Source of the DNA: CAZYMF01 sp964648215
GTDB taxonomy: Bacteria; Desulfobacterota; Binatia; HRBIN30; JACQVA1
Direction of reading: 5' to 3'
Assembly (NCBI GenBank): GCA_964648215.1
Contig: CAZYMF010000111.1
Location: forward strand, 1-15,590
Length of the DNA: 15,590 nt
This document shows positions 7,329 to 13,691 of the stretch, piece by piece (position 1 is the first letter of the stretch; each line of letters opens with the position of its first letter). The notes under the pieces are model-generated. The model was not told the origin of the DNA. It made no database searches and saw only the letters and a list, made by a program, of their open reading frames with translations. A program made the translations under genes and the position numbers.

Positions 7329-8216
7329 ATGGCCACCGAACAATCCAAGTCGATCACGATTGGCCTGGTGCAGATGCGCTGCGCGGAGGATCCGGCGGCC
7401 AATCTGGCCACCGCCGTCGAGCGCGTCACCGCCGCCGCCGACCAGGGGGCGCAGATCGTCTGCCTTCCCGAGCTGTTTCGCTCGCGCTACTTCTGCCAGA
7501 GCGAGGACCACGCCAACTTCGATCTCGCCGAGCCGATTCCGGGCCCGAGCACCGAGGCGCTCGGCAAGGTGGCGGCGGCGCGCGACATCACGATTGTCGC
7601 TTCGCTGTTCGAGCGCCGCGCCGCGGGCCTCTACCACAATACCGCCGTCGTCATCGACACGAGCGGAGAGATCGTCGGCACCTACCGCAAGATGCACATT
7701 CCCGACGACCCGCTCTACTACGAGAAGTTCTACTTCACCCCGGGCGATCTCGGCTTTCGCAGCTTCGCGACCGAGCACGCGCAGGTCGGCACGCTGGTGT
7801 GCTGGGATCAGTGGTTCCCCGAAGCGGCCCGGCTGACGGCGATGGCCGGGGCGCAGATCCTCTTCTACCCCACCGCCATCGCCTGGCACGCGCACGAGAA
7901 GGCCGAGTTCGGCGCGGCGCAGTACGAGGCGTGGCAGACCATCCAGCGTGGCCATGCCATTGCCAACGGCGTGTTCGTCGCCGTCACCAATCGCGTCGGC
8001 CACGAGGGCACGCTCGAGTTCTGGGGCGGCTCGTTCGTCGCCGACCCCTTCGGCCGCATCCTCGCCAAGGCCGGCCACGTCGGCGAAGAGATCCTGCTCG
8101 CCTCCTGCGACCTCGGCGCCGTCGCCGAAACCCGCCGGCACTGGCCGTTCCTTCGCGACCGCCGCATCGACGCCTACGAGGGGCTGCTACAACGCTACCT
8201 CGATCGCAAACCGTAA
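7329..8216 (+). CDS. aguB: Carbon-nitrogen hydrolase, probable N-carbamoylputrescine amidase
   Basis: This 295-aa nitrilase-superfamily protein has the Glu-Lys-Cys triad at E48 (CLPELF), K121 (YRKMHIPDDP) and C158 (LVCWDQWFPE). The YRKMHIPDDPLYYEKFYFTPGD stretch and CWDQWFPEAAR are very close to plant and bacterial AguB, which hydrolyses N-carbamoylputrescine to putrescine, CO2 and ammonia. The usual partner aguA (agmatine deiminase) is not in the window, so the pathway is inferred. Omega-amidase or other amide substrates are possible. I chose the ATG at 7329 because the family begins about eight residues before GLVQM. An upstream in-frame start at 7290 would add 13 residues not typical of the family. 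No Shine-Dalgarno is visible. Its end lies 74 bp before serS. Confidence 0.8.
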   Translation: MATEQSKSITIGLVQMRCAEDPAANLATAVERVTAAADQGAQIVCLPELFRSRYFCQSEDHANFDLAEPIPGPSTEALGKVAAARDITIVASLFERRAAGLYHNTAVVIDTSGEIVGTYRKMHIPDDPLYYEKFYFTPGDLGFRSFATEHAQVGTLVCWDQWFPEAARLTAMAGAQILFYPTAIAWHAHEKAEFGAAQYEAWQTIQRGHAIANGVFVAVTNRVGHEGTLEFWGGSFVADPFGRILAKAGHVGEEILLASCDLGAVAETRRHWPFLRDRRIDAYEGLLQRYLDRKP

Positions 8217-8290
8217 CGGCACAGACGATAAACCGGCACCTGTGGGGCCACCTTGTCGCCCCCATAGCGTCATGGTAACGGCTAGGCGCT

Positions 8291-9568
8291 ATGCTCGATA
8301 TCCGCCTCATCCGCGACCGCCCCGACTTCGTCAAAGCCGAGCTCGCCAAGCTCGGCTTCACTGCTGAAAACATCGACGGAATTCTCGACGTCGACAAGCG
8401 GCGCCGCGAGCTCATCCAGCAGACCGAGACGCTGCGCGCGCAGCGCAGCGAGACCTCGCGCACCATCGGCAAGCAGGAGCCGGCGGAGCGCGAGCGGCTC
8501 AAGGCGGAGATGCGCGCCGTCGGCGATCGCATCGCGGCCCTGGAACAGGAGCTCGCCGAGGTCGAGAATGCATTCAAGCAGCGCATGCTCGAGGTCCCCA
8601 ATCTCCCCGATCCGAGCGTGCCGCTGGGCCGGGACGATGGCGACAACAAGGTTCTGCGAACCGAAGGCGTGCCGCGCGAGCTCGGTTTCACGCCCCGACC
8701 GCACTGGGAGATCGGACCGGAGCTCGGCGTCCTCGACTTCGACCGGGGCGTGAAGATCTCCGGGTCGCGCTTCTACGTCCTGCGCGGCGCCGGCGCCGCC
8801 CTGCAGCGCGCGCTGATCGCCTTCATGCTCGACCTGCACACCCGCGAGCACGGCTACACCGAGATCTACCCGCCCTACCTGGTCAAACGCGAGTGTCTCT
8901 ACGGCGCCGGCCAGCTGCCAAAGTTCGAGGACAACATCTATCGCGACGCCGAGGACGACCTCTACATGGTCGGCACCGCGGAGATCCCGGTCACCAACCT
9001 GCACCGCGACGAAGTGCTGCCGCCGGGAACGTTGCCGCTCGACTACGTCGCCTACAGCGCCTGCTTCCGGCGCGAGAAGATGTCGGCCGGGCGCGACGTG
9101 CGCGGCATCAAGCGCGGCCACCAGTTCGACAAGGTCGAGCTCTACAAGCTGGTCGAGCCGGCGCAGTCGCCGGGGGCGCTGGAGCAGATCGTGTCGCATG
9201 CCTCCGAGGTCGCCCGCCGCCTGGAGATTCCCTACCGCATCATCGACATCTGCACCGGCGACCTCGGCTTCGTCGCCGCCAAGAAGTACGACATCGAGAT
9301 GTGGGCTCCCGGCTGCGGCGAGTGGCTCGAGGTCAGCTCGTGCAGCAACTGCACCGACTTCCAGGCGCGCCGCACCAACATCCGCTACCGCCCCGCGCCC
9401 AACGCCAAGCCCGAGCTCGTCCACACCCTCAACGGCTCCGGGCTGGCGCTGCCGCGGGTGATGATCGCCGTGCTGGAGAACTACCAGCAGGAGGACGGCA
9501 GCGTGGTCGTCCCCAAGGTGCTGCGACCCTTCCTGGGCGGACGAGAACGAATCGCGCCGCCCGCGTGA
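8291..9568 (+). CDS. serS: Seryl-tRNA synthetase
   Basis: This class II synthetase charges tRNA-Ser (and tRNA-Sec) in the cytoplasm. It starts MLDIRLIRDRPDFVKAELAK. Residues about 30-105 form the antiparallel coiled-coil arm that grips the tRNA long variable arm. The catalytic core shows the serine-site TAEIPVTNLHRDEVLP, motif 2 FRRE (259-262) leading into SAGRDVRGIKRGHQFDKVEL, and motif 3 GLALPR (384-389) with MIAVLENYQ. The length of 425 aa is normal. Only a weak AGG precedes the ATG at 8291, and the 74-bp leader shows no T-box elements. The stop is just 3 bp from the convergent murI stop, so the two transcripts must overlap at their 3' ends. Confidence 0.97.
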   Translation: MLDIRLIRDRPDFVKAELAKLGFTAENIDGILDVDKRRRELIQQTETLRAQRSETSRTIGKQEPAERERLKAEMRAVGDRIAALEQELAEVENAFKQRMLEVPNLPDPSVPLGRDDGDNKVLRTEGVPRELGFTPRPHWEIGPELGVLDFDRGVKISGSRFYVLRGAGAALQRALIAFMLDLHTREHGYTEIYPPYLVKRECLYGAGQLPKFEDNIYRDAEDDLYMVGTAEIPVTNLHRDEVLPPGTLPLDYVAYSACFRREKMSAGRDVRGIKRGHQFDKVELYKLVEPAQSPGALEQIVSHASEVARRLEIPYRIIDICTGDLGFVAAKKYDIEMWAPGCGEWLEVSSCSNCTDFQARRTNIRYRPAPNAKPELVHTLNGSGLALPRVMIAVLENYQQEDGSVVVPKVLRPFLGGRERIAPPA

Positions 9569-9571
9569 CTC

Positions 9572-10459
9572 TCAGCGCTCGATCCGCACCGCCGACTGCA
9601 CCTCCTCCCCGAGGAAACGCTGGCCGACCTTGATGAACCGCTCGGGCACATCGGTGACGAAGAAGCTGACCGAGCGCTTTCCGCTGCGGCGCGCCAGCCG
9701 CTCGCGCCGCAGCAGCTCCACGGTGGCGCGCGCCGTCGAGGCCGCCGAGTCCACCAGCTTCACCTTCGGGCCCATCACCTCGGCGATCACCCCGCGCAGA
9801 AGCGGGTAGTGGGTGCAGCCCAACACCAGCGTGTCGATGCCGCTCTGGCGCAGGCTGGCGAGATAGAGCCGGGCCGCGTTGCGGGCGATGTCGTTGTCGA
9901 CCCAGCCCTCCTCGGCCAGCGGCACGAACAGTGGGCAGGCGCGGGTGTAGATCTCGAGGTCGGGCGCCAGCCGCCGCAGCGCCCGCGTGTACGCGCCGCT
10001 GCCGATCGTGGCCTCGGTGCCGACCACACCGATACGCCGGTTGCGGGTGACGCGTGCCGCCTCGGCTGCGCCCGGTTCGATCACCCCGATCACCGGAGCC
10101 GCCGCCCGCTCAGCCATCACCTCCAGGGCCACCGAGGAGGCCGTGTTGCAGGCGACGACCAGCAGCTTGATGCCCCTCTCGAGAAGGAACTCGGTGTTCT
10201 CGATCGAGTACTGGCGCACCGTCTCCGCCGACTTGGTGCCGTAGGGGGTCCTCCCGGTGTCGCCGAGATAGATGAGCTGCTCGTGCGGCAACGCCCGCAT
10301 CAGCTCGTGCAGCACGGTGAGGCCGCCGATGCCCGAGTCGAAGACGCCGATGGCGCCGTCGGCCGGCGCAGCCCGACGCGCGCGGCGTGCGGCATGATTT
10401 GATTCAGCGGACTTGCGCCGCGGCTTTGCTCGGCCGCGCCCGGCGCGCACCTTGGTCAC
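9572..10459 (-). CDS. murI: Glutamate racemase
   Basis: MurI interconverts L- and D-glutamate without a cofactor and supplies D-Glu for peptidoglycan stem peptides. The motifs are clear: GVFDSGIGGLTV (D41, S42), YLGDTGRTPYGTKS, VVACNTAS (C104, one catalytic thiol) and LGCTHYPLL (C215, the other). The start is a GTG at 10459 that overlaps the TGA of the upstream SplB-like gene as GTGA. A second GTG sits three codons later. No Met, Val or Leu codon occurs between it and the core, so the roughly 33-residue N-terminal extension, rich in Arg, Lys and Ala, must be translated. That extension is unusual; the E. coli enzyme also has a longer N-terminus, which binds an activator. There is no Shine-Dalgarno, so translation is likely coupled. 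At 295 aa it is slightly above the usual 255-290. Confidence 0.95.
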   Translation of the reverse strand: MTKVRAGRGRAKPRRKSAESNHAARRARRAAPADGAIGVFDSGIGGLTVLHELMRALPHEQLIYLGDTGRTPYGTKSAETVRQYSIENTEFLLERGIKLLVVACNTASSVALEVMAERAAAPVIGVIEPGAAEAARVTRNRRIGVVGTEATIGSGAYTRALRRLAPDLEIYTRACPLFVPLAEEGWVDNDIARNAARLYLASLRQSGIDTLVLGCTHYPLLRGVIAEVMGPKVKLVDSAASTARATVELLRRERLARRSGKRSVSFFVTDVPERFIKVGQRFLGEEVQSAVRIER

Positions 10460-11547
10460 CGGGCCACACCCGCGGCCAACCGCGCCGCGACCTCGCGGTC
10501 GCTCGGCGCTTCGCCGCGGACGTTCTGCCACACCGCGGCGGGCTCCATGCACAGGTAGGTCGGCGCGTTCGGGAACGCCTCGCGTAGATAGCCCTGGATC
10601 GTTCGGTACATCTTCGTGCGCAAGCCGCGCCACACCCGCGCCTTGCCGTCCGGGCTCGGCACCAGCTCGGCGCTGAGGACCTGCGTCGACTGCGGCCGGG
10701 CGCGCATGGCGGTGCGTAGCGTCGGCGTCAGCCGCAGGCTCCCCAGACTGATCCAGGCGATGCGCCGCGCGTCCACCGCCGCGGCGATCAGCGCCACCGT
10801 GTCGCGGTACCCCTCTTCCCAGCCCGGGTGCTCGATCAGCGGATCGAAGTGAAAGCCGACACGGTAGCCCGCGGCCTGCACCCGGCGCGCCGCCGCCAAG
10901 CGCTCGCCGAGCGAGGCCGTGCCGGCCTCGTCCTCGGCGCAGATCGCCGTCGCGTTGACCGACCAGGACACCACCACGCGGCCTCGGGGATCGAGATGGA
11001 GCAGGTTGTCGACGCAGTCGCTCTTGGTCTTGAGCTCGAGCGTCGCGTTGCGATGGCGAGCGAAGAAAGGCACCAGCTCACCCGTCAGCCCGGTGATCGG
11101 ATCGAGCGCCAGGCTGTCGGCCAGCTCGCCGGTGCCGATGCGAAAATCGCGCTCGGGGTGCGCGCGCAGGACGGCGTCGATCTCGGCCAGGGCGTCGCCC
11201 GGATTGGTGAAGGCCTTCAGCGCGGGATTGTTGCCGAGATAGTCCTGCAGGAAGCAGTAGCTGCAATCGTAGGGGCAATTGGAGACCAGGTCCACGACCA
11301 GGTAGTTGCAGCAGACCAGGCCCGGCGTGCCGGCCGGGCAGTGCTGCAGAAAGCCGCCACGATGGCGTTGCAGAACGAGACGCCGCTTGCCGGCGGCGAA
11401 AGCTTCAAGGCCCGCGGGCTCGGCCCGGCGCACGTCGCCGGCGATCGTCGTCGGCACGCCAGGCAACGACTCGCGCACGCGACGCGCGATCGGCGAGTCT
11501 TCCTCGCCTCGCTCGATCCAGACGTGATCCGGAAGCCAACGCGTCAC
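10456..11547 (-). CDS. SplB-like radical SAM protein (spore photoproduct lyase family)
   Basis: This 363-aa protein has a radical SAM cluster motif C91-x3-C95-x2-C98 (NCPYDCSYCFLQ), at nearly the same residue numbers and with the same CYLQ-like tail as Bacillus SplB. Other family features are TELKTKSD, VSWSVNA in the barrel, and the C-terminal RTKMYRTIQGYLREAFP...LCMEP..VWQNV. In true spore photoproduct lyase a cysteine in EAACTSD donates hydrogen. The matching stretch here reads RIGTGELADSLALD and lacks that Cys. The host shows no sporulation gene here. It is thus probably a relative with different chemistry; a role in DNA repair is not supported. The GTG at 11547 overlaps the TGA of the upstream gene, and its own TGA overlaps the murI start. 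I did not give the symbol splB for these reasons. Confidence 0.85.
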   Translation of the reverse strand: MTRWLPDHVWIERGEEDSPIARRVRESLPGVPTTIAGDVRRAEPAGLEAFAAGKRRLVLQRHRGGFLQHCPAGTPGLVCCNYLVVDLVSNCPYDCSYCFLQDYLGNNPALKAFTNPGDALAEIDAVLRAHPERDFRIGTGELADSLALDPITGLTGELVPFFARHRNATLELKTKSDCVDNLLHLDPRGRVVVSWSVNATAICAEDEAGTASLGERLAAARRVQAAGYRVGFHFDPLIEHPGWEEGYRDTVALIAAAVDARRIAWISLGSLRLTPTLRTAMRARPQSTQVLSAELVPSPDGKARVWRGLRTKMYRTIQGYLREAFPNAPTYLCMEPAAVWQNVRGEAPSDREVAARLAAGVAR

Positions 11548-12086
11548 GGAGCCTCCTCCAGGGCGCGAAAGATCTCGTCCATCTGCGGCGCGCTCAGGGC
11601 CTGCTGCAAGGCCGCCACGCGGTTGCGCAGGGCGCCGGCGCTGCGCGCGCTCAGCTCGATCCGCACCTCGTCGCCTTCGAGGTGCTCGGGCAGGTGCACG
11701 CGGATCCCACGCGGTAGCTTGAGCTGGCGAATCAGCTCGGCCAGGCGCGCTTCGGCGGCGGCGAGCTGCGGAAAACGAAGAACGCGCAGCGCGGACTTCA
11801 CCGCGACGATCATCTCGTTGCGCCCGAGCGGGCGCGCCAGCACCGCGGCCAAAGATTCCCGCTTCCAGATGTCGGCAATCGAGCAGCGCTCGCGCACGGC
11901 GATCTCCTCGCTCCAGTCGAGCAGGTCGCGGAACTGGTTCTCCCCCAGGCGCAGTCGCTCGGCGAGCCGCAGCAGCGCGGCGCGGTCCCCGTCGGCGAGC
12001 CGCAGCCACCTCTCCACGATCGCCACGGAGAAGCGACGCGAGGCGGCAAAGGCGCGAACGCCGTCTGCCGAGGTCGCCTCAGCCAT
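11544..12086 (-). CDS. Helical protein of unknown function in the SplB-like/murI set
   Basis: I do not recognise a named family. The 180-aa protein is largely helical and charged. Residues about 10-60 (FSVAIVERWLRL, LLRLAERLRLGENQFRDLLDW) look like a helical bundle with a possible helix-turn-helix-like rhythm. The C-terminus reads HLPEHLEGDEVRIELSARS then leads to a further helix. There is no signal peptide or membrane segment, and a single Cys. I chose the ATG at 12086, where ATGGCTGA overlaps the stop of the glycosyltransferase by 8 nt; the frame runs further upstream, but that part overlaps the glycosyltransferase. Its own TGA overlaps the GTG of the SplB-like gene. Coupling on both sides suggests that its product works with the radical SAM protein. 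An adaptor or substrate-binding role is conjecture. Confidence 0.75.
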   Translation of the reverse strand: MAEATSADGVRAFAASRRFSVAIVERWLRLADGDRAALLRLAERLRLGENQFRDLLDWSEEIAVRERCSIADIWKRESLAAVLARPLGRNEMIVAVKSALRVLRFPQLAAAEARLAELIRQLKLPRGIRVHLPEHLEGDEVRIELSARSAGALRNRVAALQQALSAPQMDEIFRALEEAP

Positions 12087-12729
12087 GGGCTTCTGCCGCG
12101 CGTCCGCCGGTCCCGTCCAAACCAGACGGCAGGGCCAGCTCGCGATACCGCCGCGCCTCGTCGGACCGCCCCCGTTTGGCCGCGCCTTGCGCCAGGATAG
12201 CGCACTTCTCGGCCAGGACGGCGCGCGCGGCGTCACGCTGTGCCCCGCTGAGTCCGGGCTCGGCGAGAAGTCGCCGCAGGGAGCGGACACGAAATCGGTC
12301 CATGCCCCAGTGGCGTCGCGACAGCTGATCGGCGTGACCGCCGCGCTTGACCACCAGAGGCCTCTCGATCAGCGGCACCGCCGTGCGCCAGGAGAGACGC
12401 AGCCAGAGATCGTAGTCCTCGCAGGCAGGCAGGGACTCGTCGAATCCACCGACGGCGTCGAACAAGTCGCGGCGGATCATCACCGCCGACGGGCTGACCA
12501 GGCAGCGCCGCAGNNNNNNNNNNNNNNNNNNNNNNNNNNNNNNNNNNNNNNNNNNNNNNNNNNNNNNNNNNNNNNNNNNNNNNNNNNNNNNNNNNNNNNN
12601 NNNNNNNNNNNNNTCGTCGACGACGATCAGCTCGAAGTCCGCCCCCCGCTGCGCCAGCACCGACGCGATCGCCTCGCCAACCAGGACGCGGCGGTTGAAG
12701 GTAGGAATGATGACGCTGACAAGGGGCAT
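12079..12729 (-). CDS. Family 2 glycosyltransferase (GT-A), interrupted by an assembly gap
   Basis: The N-terminal MPLVSVIIPTFNRRVLVGEAIASVL..RGADFELIVVD is the nucleotide-sugar-binding start of a GT2 fold. After 100 Ns the C-terminal part reads CLVSPSAVMIRRDLFDAVGGFDESLPACEDYDLWLRL, the acceptor region with the ED motif, then KRGGHADQLS and a helical end. The segment that should hold the DxD metal site is lost in the gap. In related GT2 proteins about 110-120 residues separate the two parts, so about 300 nt or more are missing, not 100. The frame match across the gap may be chance. It is cytosolic with no membrane helix visible. The product overlaps the next gene by 8 nt. Sugar and acceptor are unknown; the linkage to murI hints at envelope work. 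The start at 12729 is the only sensible ATG. Confidence 0.9.
   Translation of the reverse strand: MPLVSVIIPTFNRRVLVGEAIASVLAQRGADFELIVVDXXXXXXXXXXXXXXXXXXXXXXXXXXXXXXXXXXLRRCLVSPSAVMIRRDLFDAVGGFDESLPACEDYDLWLRLSWRTAVPLIERPLVVKRGGHADQLSRRHWGMDRFRVRSLRRLLAEPGLSGAQRDAARAVLAEKCAILAQGAAKRGRSDEARRYRELALPSGLDGTGGRAAEAHG
12514..12613. other. Assembly gap, 100 N
   Basis: Exactly 100 Ns interrupt the glycosyltransferase. The round number suggests a placeholder. Family spacing suggests the real missing length is nearer 300-360 nt. Confidence 0.95.
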
Positions 12730-12827
12730 CGGCGAAAACCTACTACAGGCAACCGTCGCGGGGAAGGACGGGCCTCGGAGAAGGCGGCGAATTGCAGATT
12801 ATCCGCCGGTGACAGTCAGGATCGACA

Positions 12828-12854
12828 AGGACAGGCGCTCGCGTTCCCTGTCCT
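12828..12854 (-). terminator. Perfect 8-bp stem-loop downstream of engB
   Basis: AGGACAGG (12828-12835) and CCTGTCCT (12847-12854) form a perfect stem with an 11-nt loop. It lies in the 167-bp space between engB and the glycosyltransferase, on the transcript 3' of engB. No run of T follows, so termination is possible but not assured. Confidence 0.4.
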
Positions 12855-12863
12855 CATTGGCCA

Positions 12864-12898
12864 GTTTCCCGTTTCCTGTTCCCGGTTTCCTGTCTCTC
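12864..12898. repeat. Heptamer tandem repeat abutting the engB stop
   Basis: Four 7-bp units in a row follow GTTTCCY; unit three is GTTCCCG and a fifth, degenerate unit runs into the engB TGA (12897-12899). On the minus strand the array is purine-rich (GGAAAC-type). It is noncoding and lies directly 3' of engB. Confidence 0.7.
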
Positions 12899-13490
12899 AT
12901 TCTCTTCGGATTCGTCCGCTCCGCGCCAGCCGCTCGATCGCCTCCCACAGAAGCGGAATACCCACGCCGCTGAGGGCCGAGACGACGTGCGGCTCCAGTG
13001 GCGTCTGCCGCCGCAGGGCGGCGAGCTGCTTGGTAAGCTCGCTGCGGTTGAGCTTGTCCGCCTTGGTGGCGACCAGGAGCGCGGCGATGCCGTGGGCGTC
13101 GAGGAAATCGAGCAGCATCTGGTCGTCCACTTCGATTCCGCGGCGCAGGTCGACGATGACGACGACGGCGTGCAGCGCCGGGCGGCGGGTGAGGTACGAC
13201 TCGACGAGGTGCTGCCACTGCTCCTTGACGGGAAGGGGAACGCGGGCGAAGCCGTAGCCCGGCAGATCGACGAACACCAGCTCCTCGTTGAGCACGAAGA
13301 AGTTGAGCTCCTGCGTGCGTCCCGGCGTCTTGCTCACACGCGCCAGCTTGTGGCGCCCGACGAGCCGGTTGAGCAGGGAGGATTTGCCGACGTTGGACCT
13401 TCCGGCGAACGCCACCTCGGGCCACGGATGTCGCGGTAGATGATCCGGCCCGCTGGCGGCGCCCAGGAAGCGGGCACTGATGATGCGCAT
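12897..13490 (-). CDS. engB: Ribosome biogenesis GTP-binding protein EngB (YsxC/YihA)
   Basis: This 197-aa TRAFAC GTPase is needed for late assembly of the 50S subunit. All G motifs are seen: G1 GRSNVGKSS, the G2 threonine in KTPGRTQ, G3 DLPGYGFA, G4 TKAD and G5 SAL. FAGRSNVGKSSLLN, KTPGRTQELNFF and VDLPGYGFARV are diagnostic for EngB as against Era or Der. Length is normal for the family (about 195-210). The ATG at 13490 gives the usual MRIISARFLG start; no clear Shine-Dalgarno precedes it. The frame remains open for a further 650 codons upstream, but that is antisense to the oxoprolinase-like gene and is an artefact of high GC. It diverges from the oxoprolinase-like gene across 201 bp. Confidence 0.96.
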   Translation of the reverse strand: MRIISARFLGAASGPDHLPRHPWPEVAFAGRSNVGKSSLLNRLVGRHKLARVSKTPGRTQELNFFVLNEELVFVDLPGYGFARVPLPVKEQWQHLVESYLTRRPALHAVVVIVDLRRGIEVDDQMLLDFLDAHGIAALLVATKADKLNRSELTKQLAALRRQTPLEPHVVSALSGVGIPLLWEAIERLARSGRIRRE

Positions 13491-13509
13491 GGCGGCGACA
13501 GCAGTAGCA

Positions 13510-13592
13510 GCCTCGGTCGACAGAGGCGAGCCCCGGGGGCGGCGGCCCCCGAGCGAGATGGGGGCTTCGCCCCACGCTCCCGTTGGTCGCTC
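13510..13592. repeat. Cluster of GC-rich hairpins (REP-like element)
   Basis: Three palindromes follow one another: GCCTC/GAGGC (13510-13514 with 13523-13527), CGGGGGC/GCCCCCG around a GGCG loop (13534-13551), and GGGGC-TTC-GCCCC (13561-13573). An outer pair GAGCGA (13551-13556)/TCGCTC (13587-13592) encloses the third. The element sits between the divergent engB and oxoprolinase-like genes, so it is not at a gene end. It resembles dispersed palindromic (REP-type) repeats; a second copy is not in this window. Confidence 0.5.
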
Positions 13593-13691
13593 CCCTCGAC
13601 TCGCTGAACCTTGACGCCGATTACGCGAGCTCCCGGGGTGCAAGGACTCCGGCGTTTGTGCCAGGCGCGAGCCTGCAGGATAAGAGGAAAC

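Noticed and set aside
8241..8266. Hairpin (TGTGGGG/CCCCATA) between the amidase and serS, considered as terminator or T-box
   Set aside because: One wobble pair, a 12-nt loop, no T-tract and no specifier or antiterminator sequence in only 74 bp.
9572..12729. DNA repair operon reading based on SplB
   Set aside because: The hydrogen-donor Cys appears absent and no other repair or sporulation gene is present.
12864..12898. Heptamer array as a CRISPR
   Set aside because: Units are 7 bp and contiguous, with no spacers and no cas genes nearby.
13611..13616. TTGACG as a -35 box for the oxoprolinase-like gene
   Set aside because: No -10-like sequence 16-18 bp downstream, which reads CGGGGT.
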